A DNA stretch of 64,000 nt from assembly GCA_949357655.1 (NCBI GenBank), contig CASHTG010000015.1, positions 1,364,001 through 1,428,000 on the forward strand. The letters are read 5' to 3'. This stretch comes from Parascedosporium putredinis. Taxonomy: Eukaryota > Ascomycota > Sordariomycetes > Microascales > Microascaceae. The stretch's first letter is position 1. Each line of letters opens with the position of its first letter. This document shows positions 1-9,613 of this stretch, piece after piece. The notes beneath the pieces were generated by a model. It was not told the origin of the DNA and made no database searches. It was given only the letters and a program-made list of their open reading frames with translations. The position numbers were made by a program, and so were the translations under genes.

Positions 1-551
1 TTACACGACAAGCGATTGCCAGGCATAGCCACAAATTATGGCCAGGTTGGTCCAGCCTCTTCTATCCAAGTTCCAGTGTCTACCATCCATGGCAAACACG
101 ATTCTATATTGGAGGCAGATGAGAGAGCGGCGAGTGGCGTGCACCAAGTTTCTCTAGAGACTAGTAGGCTGCACCCTGCTTCGCCAGCCGAAGCTCTTCC
201 TGCGCTGGTTGATGGTGATGACATCTCAGCCGCGCAGCCTCAGATGGCATCTACCCAAACACATCCACTCCCATCACCACCCACATCACAGCGATCGTCT
301 TGTGGCCCGTCTGACCTCGGCGTTGCAGCAGCTCCGGGAGGTCTGAACCTAGCTCCCTCTGCTGCACACCGGTTTCTCGTGAGCCATTCTGGAACAGATG
401 GGCCTTCTTTCCCTTCACTACCCAATTACCCTCGAACAACGCTGCCCCATTGACGAGCGTCGTGACTGCGCAGGCGGTTACCCCCTCTATCCCTTCTTCA
501 CATGATTCGGCGCGTAAAACCGCCATTTGCCCCTCTCCCCTAGTCGCTCCC
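1..551 (+). promoter_or_regulatory. Upstream region of the Sch9 kinase gene
   Basis: This stretch lies upstream of the first in-frame ATG of the kinase gene and probably holds promoter and 5' leader. It is not empty of coding signal. A frame is open from about 16 to 453 (with an internal ATG at 244), and the kinase frame itself is open from 450 up to the ATG at 552. The two frames differ by one base, the same kind of shift seen inside the gene. So either this is a leader with chance open frames, or the true N-terminus starts upstream and one base has been lost near 450. I cannot decide between these from sequence alone. Confidence 0.45.
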
Positions 552-2708
552 ATGGCTCCTCCACAAGCACCTCAAACAGCACCCCCTACACCCTCCCACT
601 CTCGTGCCAGCTCCGCAAAGTCGGGTCTCAGAGGATGGTTTTCTTATGACAGCGTCAAAATGCTGACCAAGGCTTTCAAGAGCGGCCCCACCACTCCTAC
701 GAGAGCCCTCTCTGCCGCCCAGCCCTCCCAGGCCGATCACAAGAATGGTTCGAGCTCCATGTCCATCACCACCGGCCTTGATGTTAGCCGCTCGCAAACC
801 CCCAAACTGCCACCCGGTGCTCAGGCTCCGGCTGCCAAGGGCAAATTAACGATCAAAATCACGGAGGCGCGGGGCATGAAGAAGAGCCGGGACCCATATG
901 TTGTTGCTGTTTTCCAGCGGAGCGAGCTCATTTCGGGGCCCCCTAGGCCCGAAGAACCCGAAGAAGTCACCCCTCCCGTGCCAGTCTTCCCCGCCATGGG
1001 AGGACTACCCATCCAGCGGCAAGGTAGCGATTCGGGTAGGATCCCTATGGCAATTCCCATGAGAAGTCGCCAGAGTAGCAACACGAGTGTTACGGACTAT
1101 ACCAGCTTCAGAAATAGGAATTCCCGCAAGTCATTTGCGAACCCAAAGTGGGATGCCGAGGCCATTTTGTACGTTGCCATCCCTCATCATTGCCAACGAG
1201 CATCCTCTTTTCCCTTTTTTTTGTCTGCATATTGCGATTTCTAACTATTTATTATAGTGATGTCGTTGACTCGGATCTTTTGGTGGATATTTCCGTGTAC
1301 GATCACGGTGCCACTGGGGAAAACTTTTAGGACACGTCGATTTCCAGGCAAGCCTTGACCCCGACAAGCCGATCGGTGGATGGTTCCAGTTGCAGGGCCA
1401 CGCCGACACGGACGCGGAAAACATCCCTACCGGAGAAGTTTATGTCCAGGCCAGTTATCAGAAATCGGAGAGAAAACACCTCGGGCCCGAAGACTTCCAA
1501 ATTCTGAGGCTTATCGGGCGTGGGACTTTTGGCCAAGTCTATCAGGTGCGAAAGAAGGACACGGAGCGAATCTATGCCATGAAGGTGCTGTCCAAGAAAG
1601 TGATTGTGCAGAAGAAGGAGGTTGCCCACACCGTTGGTGAGCGAAACATTCTTGTACGCACGGCCACGTCAGACTCGCCATTCATTGTTGGCCTCAAATT
1701 CTCGTTCCAGACGCCATCTGATCTCTACCTCGTTACGGATTATATGTCCGGGGAGAGCTTTTCTGGCACTTGCAGAAGGAAGGTCGCTTTGACGAGAAGA
1801 GGGCCAAGTTCTACATTGCAGAGCTCATTCTTGCTATTCAACATTTGCACCAGAACGATATCGTGTATCGGGACCTGAAACCCGAGAACATTCTCCTAGA
1901 CGCCAACGGCCATATCGCTCTCTGCGACTTTGGGCTATCAAAGGCTAATCTCACTAAGAATGACACGACCAACACATTCTGCGGCACTACCGAGTACCTT
2001 GCCCCCGAGGTCCTCCTCGATGAATCAGGCTACACGAAGATGGTTGACTTCTGGTCTCTCGGCGTCCTCGTGTTTGAGATGTGCTGTGGCTGGAGTCCCT
2101 TCTATGCAGACGACACCCAGCAAATGTATAAGAACATTGCTTTCGGCAAGGTTAAATTCCCGCAAAGGGCACTTTCTCAGGAAGGAAAGAACTTTGTCAA
2201 GGGTTTGCTCAACCGGAACCCGCGCCATCGACTTGGCGCCATCGACGATGCAGAGGAGCTGAAGAGACACCCTTTCTTTGCTGATATCGACTGGGACCTT
2301 CTCACTAAGAAGTTGATCACCCCACCCTTCAAGCCCAAGTTGAAGTCGGAGACCGATGTCTCTTACTTTGACCCGGAATTCACAAATGCTCTGGATAACA
2401 GCGGATCTCTCCACGAAAGGGCTGCCGCCCTGGCGCGGGGCTTCACTACATCTACGCCCCTATCACCTTCAGTGCAGGCTAATTTCAAGGGTTTCACGTA
2501 CGTCGACGAGAGTGCACTTGAGGAAAACATGAGAGAGAGATATGACGACGAGGACATGAATGATGTGCATCAAGACAACCGACGCGATGATGACGATGAC
2601 TGGGACAACCTGGACGACATGGATTTAAGGCGAGGGGGCAATAGGATGAGTGGGATTGTCCGTACCAACACTACAGATGAGCACATGATGGGCCACTTCG
2701 AAGATTAG
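552..2708 (+). CDS. sch9: AGC-family Ser/Thr kinase, Sch9 type (C2 + kinase)
   Basis: Nutrient-signalling AGC kinase of the Sch9 family, which acts in the cytosol and at the vacuole downstream of TORC1. Exon 1 (552-1168) carries a low-complexity Ser/Pro N-terminus and the start of a C2 domain (KLTIKITEARGMKKSRDPYV). An intron runs 1169-1257, and exon 2 (1258-2708) completes the C2 domain and holds the kinase. Visible motifs are GRGTFGQVYQV (glycine loop), AMKVLSKK (lysine), YRDLKPENILLD (catalytic loop), DFGLSK, the activation segment TNTFCGTTEYLAPEV, and the AGC hydrophobic motif FKGFTYVDES near the C-terminus. An acidic Asp-rich tail follows. One base is missing at the T run 1325-1328 (ENF then LGHVDFQ in the next frame) and one at the G run 1750-1753 (YMSGGELFWHLQ split). 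With both restored the length is 689 residues, normal for the family. The start at 552 is the first ATG in frame; a longer N-terminus is possible. Confidence 0.93.
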
Positions 2709-4406
2709 CCCGTTGTCATAGCCAGTTGAAGCAACCCCCTCGTTGAGGATGGCTTGTCACAATCTCTCCACATATCCTCGTCTTGTTCCTGTCCTTCACA
2801 GCCCTCAACTTCCAGTAGAGTCTCTCACGACGATGAAGGAGGCCTACTTTTTTGTCCACGTACTCGAGCGCCTTTGGCATCAGCAAATCTTCCCTGCTCC
2901 ACCGTTGACTTGCCCCCTTAGGCCATGAACCTGGAGGAGACGCTTTATTCTCGCCCCTTTTAGGTGGCGTCCGGACGCGCCACCCCTGCCCCATTCTCAA
3001 GCTAGAAGAGAGAAGATAAAAATCTCCAGAAGGGGAGTTGAAGGTGTGGGGGTAAAACAACTGGACGAGTATGAGAAGGACGTGTCTTGTTGCACATTGT
3101 TGTGCACTTACACCCTTTCGCCTTTCGCCCCCCTTCTCTTGGGCAGAGGCAGTTGCCTCTCTGCTTTGCCTGTATCTTGCAAAAGTGGATCGGGCGGAGG
3201 TCTCAACATATATCGCCTAGTGCTGAGTCTAAATGCTCCAATCCATCCCTCTTTTCTTCTTTTTCTTCCTCTTTTTTCCTTGTTTTTGCTTGACCCTTTG
3301 TTGTTGCCTTTTTATTCCCCTCCCCTTCCACTCAGCTTCGGTTTCCAGAAACAGACTTGATGACATACGACGGAAAGAAAAAAAACACGGCATACTTTGC
3401 ATAGGGGCGGCCGGTCTTGCATTGGGTGAATCAAAGGGGCTTTTAATGTGTTGCACGTGCCTTTTGCTTTCCTCGCTCTTCTTCTACATGCGGATGGCCT
3501 GGCGTTCTACTCATCCTCCTTACTTTGCCTTTGCTTACTCTCCATATCCCCCGTTCGGATCCTTTTGCACCCTTTTCCTCCCTTTTCCTCCTTTTCCTCC
3601 TTTTCCTCCCTCTGCTCGATTTTCTTCTCATAGTCGTTTCGTTTCTTTCCCGACTTTCCTACCGCTTCCCCAACTTGAACCCATGAATGGAAGCCAGGGG
3701 AGCAGGGGCTATTCTAGTTGCGGTTACGGTGGCGGTTGCATTCTTTTATCATCAAAAGATGACATGGCGCTTGCAGGAAGTACATCCATATAGCTTATCA
3801 TGGGATGGTTGATATTGTGATAAGGAGGCTACACATTAACAGAAGTGGACGGGGTCTCGTGTATGATTGTTCCTAGGTTTGGGCGAAAGAAGAAGAAAAT
3901 ACAAACATGAAAGAGTAAGCTCGCTGTGTCTTCGTGACTCGCTTCAACTGGGGTTTTTCTATTTAACTAGGATCACCATCCATCCTCGAGCCCCCAAAAG
4001 GACGCGGAGATGATGGGGAACTTCATTACATATGCACTGAATCGTGATTATGAGGGTGGTCACGAGGGTAGTCAGAAAGGAGTGAGTACAGTCAACAAGG
4101 CTTTGCGTTTGACAATTCTCCAAGAGAGAGATCTAAGAATACACACGGATTACCGACATCTTTTAATCCCACCTTCTCCTTTCCAAAGACTCCATTCCCT
4201 AGGGGTGGCTCCCTGTCCACTCTTTGGATCATGGGCTTCCCAGGAAAGAACGGGCCTCAACCGCCTACACTCTACTATCGGGCCCCTCCATGGCTTTGCT
4301 CTGCACATTTCTAGCTCTACAGTCCGGGATCTAGCCACATCTCGCTACTATTTCAAAGAGGAAGAAGAGGGGTCTTTTGGAGTTAACTTTTGTTCTCACT
4401 CCCGAT
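2709..4406. other. Intergenic region between convergent sch9 and atp14
   Basis: These 1.7 kb hold no gene I can support. The only long open frames run through pyrimidine-rich DNA (about 3230-3660) and encode Phe/Leu/Pro-rich low-complexity strings with no family likeness. The stretch presumably contains the 3' ends of both neighbouring transcripts. Confidence 0.6.
3571..3612. repeat. CCTTTTCCT minisatellite
   Basis: A short array of four to five copies of a 9-10 base CCTTTTCCT unit sits in the pyrimidine-rich 3' flank of sch9. It looks like slippage in CT-rich DNA, and no function is apparent. Confidence 0.75.
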
Positions 4407-5359
4407 TTAGTGAGCAGCGTGCTCCTCGGTCTCCTCGGTCTCGAGCCAGTCTTCGACAACGGGGGCACCGGAAGCGCTAGTGGCGGCATCAGCGCCCTCA
4501 ACCTCGACAGCCATGCTCTCATACTCCTGGAGGCTGCTGGCGAGATCGGCCTCCTCGGGGGACAGGGGGTCTTGGGGACGTTGAAGACCTGAACGTGGGC
4601 ATCGGCATCGCTCTCCTTGACGACGGGAGTCTTGTAGGCCTTTAGCTCACGGAGGTAGAGCTCCTGGACGAAGTCGGCTATTTTGACAAGAATTAGAACC
4701 GTGGCTCAACGACCTGATATGTGATCGAGCATCATTATTGTTTGCGGAGTAGGTAAGTGAGGCGGGGGAAGAAAAAGAAAAGGCTATCTATCGTGTTTGA
4801 AGGATAAGAGGGGTGTGAAAGATGCGAGAGGTCGTCGCGGATATCCCCGCAGGGTCATAGACTTACCCCTTCGCACCGCGGTGGGCGCGACAAACATCCT
4901 CGCCTGAGTGGCAGTGGCATAACCCCTAGACATCCTCGAGAGGGTCGAGACGGCCGACCGAGCACCCTAGAAGAAAGAAAACAGAGTTTCGTCAGCCCAG
5001 AATTCCGGTTTCAAGCCCATTGCATTGTCTGTGTAGCCAATCCCACAACCCCATTGTTCCATCAATTCGACACCAGGAATTTCGGCTGGTCGCGTCGCAT
5101 CCGTGATATAATATGAACTCCATTCCAGACGACCATTGGCATCGACGAGTGTGGCTGATGGGTGTTGCGTCGTCGTTCCGTAACCGGGGGCGGAGAAAAG
5201 TGTCTGGAAAATATCGCCCATTGCTCCGAGGTCGTTCCCTTGCCAATTCCGAGATTTCCCTCGTAACCAACCATATTCACGCATGGGGCGGACTCGGAAA
5301 AAAGAAACGCTGGGCAGGGGGTTAATACGTACGGATGATCGCACAATCTGTTGAAGCAT
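4407..5359 (-). CDS. atp14: Mitochondrial F1Fo ATP synthase subunit h (Atp14)
   Basis: Peripheral-stalk subunit h of the mitochondrial ATP synthase. There are three exons on the minus strand: 5359-5333, 4966-4867 and 4677-4407, with GTACGT and GTAAGT donors. Exons 1 and 2 encode an Arg/Ser-rich import presequence (MLQQIVRSS, then STLSRMSRGYATATQARMF). The mature part begins ADFVQELYLRELKAYKTP and continues with SPEEADLASSLQEYESMAVE and a very acidic end, EDWLETEETEEHAAH; this pattern is characteristic of fungal subunit h. One base is missing at the G run 4565-4569 (plus strand), between VPKTP and LSPEEAD. With it restored the protein is 132 residues, the usual size. The gene is convergent with sch9 and is probably transcribed from the 5360-5880 interval. 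Confidence 0.9.
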
Positions 5360-5888
5360 CTTGACTGCTATATTGATCTGAGAGGGAGAAGAGGGCCGGA
5401 TCGGGGGAGGATTCGATTCGATGTGGTCAGAGGAGAGCGTTTTCCAGCGTTGCGGCTTTGCGTTTTGGGGATGGGGAACAAAGGTTTGGATTTGACGGTT
5501 TGCAAGGTGTTGCCGGCCAATGGATCGAGACTTTTTGGCCTGAGGTTGAAAATTCTTTGCATTGCATCACGTGGTTTTTCTTGACGACTACTGAGTCCCA
5601 ACGCCACGCGGTGGAGGACCGTGCAGGGTGCCCTAGCAAATGGCAGGCAAGTGGGCTTGACCTGCAAGCTCTCACCTCACCTAGAACTCGCGTGAGTCTC
5701 GATGAAAGGATCTGGAAGTACAATTATTCATAACAGTATTACTTCCAGGTCCTTTTCACCTATTGGATATCAACTGCTTCAAATATTACGGTAGGGGCCG
5801 GCAAATACACGATATTCAGGCCGAGGCTTGGCGTTCCGTGTGACTCGAGCTCGCCTCAGTTCAGCTGCCATCACTGTAATGACGAGCC
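5360..5888. promoter_or_regulatory. Promoter-side region of atp14
   Basis: About 0.5 kb between the atp14 start codon and the transposon remnant. It should contain the atp14 promoter and leader. I see no second gene and no regulatory motif that I can name with confidence. Confidence 0.4.
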
Positions 5889-6330
5889 TTGGGCTTCATG
5901 TCTGAGGCGGAAGCTCCTCCTTGTATGATGCAGTTCAAGATGCCATTCGCGTCGCCAACTTATTGGTTCTGGCAAATTCTTTTCATGAAAAGGGAGGCGG
6001 GAAACCAGGCGAAGTGCACACCACGAAGCCGGATCTGTCACAAGGCACGCCTTGTGGTCCGTGGCGACCAAATGTGGTGGAACAAAGAAGACACATTCGC
6101 ACACACTTTGGCAGCCAGAACCTTCTGCCTTTTGCTTACAATCACTGCTTATTTCGACTTGGAAGTACACCAATCAGATGCTGTAACCGCTTTCCTAAAT
6201 GAACCTATTCCTCTGATGGAAGCGAGACTATGCGGTCCAAAGCCCGGATATGGCAACAAGAGCTTGAGAGAGTATATGGGTATAGCGAACATTATCATCT
6301 GCTCTCTTTCCTCGAGGCACCCGAGTGGCT
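5889..6330 (+). mobile_element. Degenerate Ty1/Copia reverse-transcriptase fragment
   Basis: The plus-strand translation contains KARLVVRGDQ followed by AARTFCLLLTITAYFDLEVH and QSDAVTAFLNE. This matches the block of Ty1/Copia polyproteins in which a conserved KARLVARGD-like motif precedes the first catalytic part of the reverse transcriptase (hDV.xAFLNg-like). The flanks are decayed: upstream residues only loosely resemble the normal lead-in, and after about 6240 the expected EPPPGF-like segment is scrambled (KPGYGNKS). There is no gag, integrase or RNase H, no full catalytic YxDD block, and no LTR pair I could find. The frame has no in-frame stop from 5889 to 6524. This is a short dead copy, not a working element. 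Confidence 0.75.
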
Positions 6331-6830
6331 CCCAAGAACCGTGCGCGAGTCACGACAGCGAGTTGACAGCAGAGGCGCTCCGGAGCGCTCGAATCGTTAC
6401 TCAAAGTGTGGATATTGAAGGAAGCAGAGTATACGTGCCCAATGAACGGTCTCGCAGGGGCAACGTTCAAACGGTGGCATGCTTTGGTCTAATCTCTATA
6501 ATCACGAAGGTACAGCTTAAGGGATGACGTAGCAGTCGAGTAAACTTTATCGTACGTGTACATTTTGAAGAGTGAATGGCGTATAAAAAGCGACAGCTGT
6601 CTTGATATCTACTCGGGACGTGTTGATTCATGAAACTTGCCGCATGCCTGCGCATGGGGCTGGCTCCCTGTTCCGCTTCCCTGACCAAGCTAGCGAGGCG
6701 TAACTCTCTGCAAGCGGCTGCTTAAGGTCCGATTACCACTGAAACCGCGCCTTTTCTTCGGCCTAGGCTCTCAGTCCCTGCATCAGTTGATGTACCGTGA
6801 AATGTTGGTGTACTGGCTTCCTTCGTTGTC
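6331..6830. other. Spacer after the Copia remnant
   Basis: Mixed sequence, partly still in the open frame of the transposon fragment (to 6527) but without recognisable motifs. The right end probably contains the 3' untranslated part of the minus-strand gene at 6831-7269. Confidence 0.4.
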
Positions 6831-7269
6831 TCAAGCCGAGTTGTTGCTGTCAAGATTCTTGGCCTGCTCCTTGTACTTCTGTAGCTGCGCCCATAGTTTA
6901 TTTTCCTGGTCTCGAGTCATGCCTGGGGGCACACGGCCGTGATATCTGGCTTGGGGGCGAGAGGCTCAGGGAAGTCGGCTTGCCAGGTTAGTGACAGGGG
7001 TATAAAAGGTGGGCTTTCTCACGAAGATGTACGGAATGCGATTTTTGTCTGTGCTTATGGGGATTGGCCCTGCTATAAAACGCAAGAAGAGAAAGGGAAA
7101 GACAAGGAAAACAAAAAACAAAGGGATTAGACGTAGAGATGACTTACAAATCTTCCACGACTGGTCGCTGGTGAAGTAGCGGGGTCCTTCCTGGCCAGCG
7201 GCGCTCCTCCTTTTCAAGACCTCCGACCTTATCAGCGTGAACCCGGACGAGGCGGCGACGTTCAGACAT
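6831..7269 (-). CDS. Small two-exon protein, unidentified
   Basis: The start ATG at 7269 opens MSERRRLVRVHADKVGG, and a GTAAGT donor lies near 7149. The second exon encodes RYHGRVPPGMTRDQENKLWA then QLQKYKEQAKNL and stops at 6831-6833. The C-terminal part is charged and helical. Between the two good blocks the frame changes: around 7210 a reading one base off gives KRRSAAGQEGPRYFTSDQSW, and near 6950 the acceptor site is not certain (GGCAAG after a CTAAC branch-like sequence is my best guess). The protein would be roughly 80-90 residues. I do not recognise the family. The gene is divergent from the SUZ-domain gene over about 1.1 kb. Confidence 0.5.
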
Positions 7270-8377
7270 GATGGTGTTTCTTGGATACAACTCTACTACG
7301 GGAAAGGCGAGAAGAGGGGCTCTAGGTTGATTGTCGCGGATATGACGAGGGACAAGGCTGAGATCAACCGTGGAGGGATGACAACGCCTACAACCTGAAG
7401 TACTTTAGGCTTCTGCTTGGGCAGAGTAAGCTCTCGTCGTTGTGGGCTGTCGGGGCGCGGTTCCGCTGACGAATCCGACGAATCAGGCCTGCTTGTGCTT
7501 GGGGCTTGCTTGATTGAGGCCTGGGAAGTTGCGCTTTTGGGGGCCAATCCACATTGGAGAATCCCTAACCACAATCCCTCCAGTGGGCGGGTGGGGCTTG
7601 ACAGGCTAATTGATGTGCACTCTTGACAGAACTGAGGCTACCAAGCGTCCAACATTGGAGCGGCTCTACCTTTTTCTTTCTTTTGAAAGTCAAGTCTTTT
7701 CACACCCTCAATGTTCAGGGAAAGTTCGAGTGCAGAGCAGCGCTCCCTCTCTCTGTCCATGGATATCTATGACAAATCTCCATCGATCCATTTGGTCAAT
7801 GAATGATGGATAGGGGCAAGCTGATATCGTTGGCCTTATGGATATTTCTAGTGGACGCAAGATGCAGGTGGGCTACGATTGATAGAATAGATCATGGCAC
7901 TTGAGATCTATCCATTAGATGGATTTGGTCAATTGCCGGGCCTTCAATGTTGAATGGACCCGTGGATCGACTGACCCGCCGCCACCAAGACCCCCATAAC
8001 CTGTCCAGCCCGAACCATTGAATTTGAACAAATGCACGCTCTTTAGCTCGGAGGGTTCTCACCACAATTCCCACTCAGATTTCCCATCGACCGCATCTGC
8101 GTACCGCGTACTAGACCATAATATTCTTCTTCTTTATCCTATTCACATCCTACTCCTAAACCCTCTCACTTCTCGTGCTCAAACACCCTTTGTTTTCTTT
8201 TCCTTCTTTTTTTTTTCCCCTTCTGCTTTCCTCCCCGGCTTTCTTTTTCAGTTTGCGTCCTTCCCTTTCCCTCTTGGGGGCATGCCCGAGATTTAAATTC
8301 CTTACTCCTCCCGCCACTCACAACCGTCCCTTCGTTCTTTTCAGAATCCCAGTCGCGCATCTTCTTCCACAATCAAC
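7270..8377. promoter_or_regulatory. Divergent intergenic region
   Basis: Shared upstream region of the small gene (-) and the SUZ-domain gene (+). It contains the repeated word TTTGGTCAAT at about 7791 and 7924 among several GATC/ATGGAT words. A CT/T-rich tract (about 8185-8260) lies just upstream of the SUZ gene start and is typical of a fungal core promoter. No further gene is apparent. Confidence 0.45.
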
Positions 8378-8561
8378 ATGTCGGCACCGAAGAAGGGCAA
8401 GCATGTGCCGAACGCCTGGGACGATGACGACTGGGAGGTGCTCGCCGATCGTGCCGAGAAGGAGCCCACCAGCGATCCTCAACCCCCGGTCCGCTTGACG
8501 AAAACGGAACGACTTGCCCAGCACCACGAGTCCAATCGTAAGCTCTGGGAATCAGCGTATG

Positions 8562-8613
<52 letters not shown>

Positions 8614-9380
8614 CCCCTGTCCCCTCCCTTGCCCTCATCCCCCGGAACTCTTGATCCGTCATAGCTCGCTCCCTAACCCATGATTTACTGTCCTTCCATT
8701 TCGCCCCGAGAATCAGAGACGCGCCAGAGCCCCAGTATTTCCTTGAGACGGGCGCCAATCTACCGCTAGCCACGGCGTACAAGACCCAGGTCAAGGTCCT
8801 CTCGCGCAAACCCGTCATCGCGAGGCGGGACCCCACCGGCGCGCTGGCCAACCTGGCCATCCGCGACGACCAGGACGACCGCAAGGAGGAAAAGGAAGTC
8901 AAGATGACGCCAGAGGAGCGCATGGCCCTCGAGAAGAGCATGCTCGAGGAGAAGCAGAGGGCCTACGACGAAGCCCGGCGGCGCATCTTTGGCGACGAGC
9001 CCGCGCAGGAGGAGCAGGTCGTTAAGCCGCCATCTCGGGCCGACGGGCCTCTCCGAGGGGATCGTACAGGGGAGGGGTAGGGGTCGCGGCCGGGGAAGAG
9101 GTTTCTCCGGCCCTAGTTCCGGCCCAGCGAGAAATAATGACTCGAGGGGGATCACCGGCGAGGCCGCCCCACCCGGCACTAGGGAATTGTTCGACCCAGG
9201 ATACACTCACAGACCCGGGTCAGCGCCGCACAGGCCCGAGGGCAGTAGCGGCGCTCAGGGGAAACAGAGAGACGGCGGCGTGCAGATCTCGGCCGTGCGG
9301 GAGCCGAGGGGCCCGGATGGGTCGGGTAAAGGGGATTTGGCTTTGCGCGAGGGGATGCACAACAGGGTTCTTCATCATAG
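8378..9380 (+). CDS. SUZ-domain RNA-binding protein with RG repeats
   Basis: Exon 1 (8378-8556) encodes MSAPKKGKHVPNAWDDDDWE and an acidic/charged N-terminus; exon 2 starts at 8717. The central block (VLSRKPVIARRDPTGALANL, then MTPEERMALEKSMLEEKQ and YDEARRRIFGDE) fits the SUZ domain, a basic RNA-binding segment found in proteins such as human SZRD1. It is followed by RGRGRGRGRGFSGPSS, and the C-terminus REPRGPDGSGKGGFGFARG resembles the SUZ-C motif. Frame changes occur between about 9010 and 9070 (net two bases) and at the G run 9331-9334 (one base); with them restored the stop is 9378-9380 and the length is 281 residues. Likely a cytoplasmic mRNA-associated protein. The intron has a (CT)n tract eight bases after the donor. 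Confidence 0.75.
8564..8607 (+). repeat. (CT)n microsatellite in the SUZ-gene intron
   Basis: About 21 uninterrupted CT units follow the intron donor (GTATGA at 8557) by a few bases. The intron is 160 bases long, so the repeat is over a quarter of it. The tract is likely to vary in length between strains. Confidence 0.95.
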
Positions 9381-9613
9381 AAGGAAAGGAAGAAGGGGGA
9401 AAAAAAAGTTGATTTGATTTAATCTATATGGGTTGTCCCAACAGCTCCCATGATCTAACGCCACCAGATATGCCCATAGCAAGTTGAAAGAAACGAAAAG
9501 AAAATAGAGCAAGGCAAAGGGGGAAACGATTGTTCCCCTCCCCTTCAAAAGAATTACCACCACCAACTGGTCTTTTGAGACCAACCGGTCTTGACGAGGC
9601 GTGGGCCCAGAAA

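Noticed and set aside
1325..1753. Programmed ribosomal frameshifting or pseudogenisation of sch9
   Set aside because: The same kind of one-base loss occurs in many unrelated essential genes, with no slippery-site consensus and no other decay, so a sequence-level error is simpler.
3233..3793. 186-codon frame rich in Phe/Leu/Pro downstream of sch9
   Set aside because: It is a by-product of CT-rich DNA, starts at a non-ATG codon, and has the composition of a low-complexity tract.
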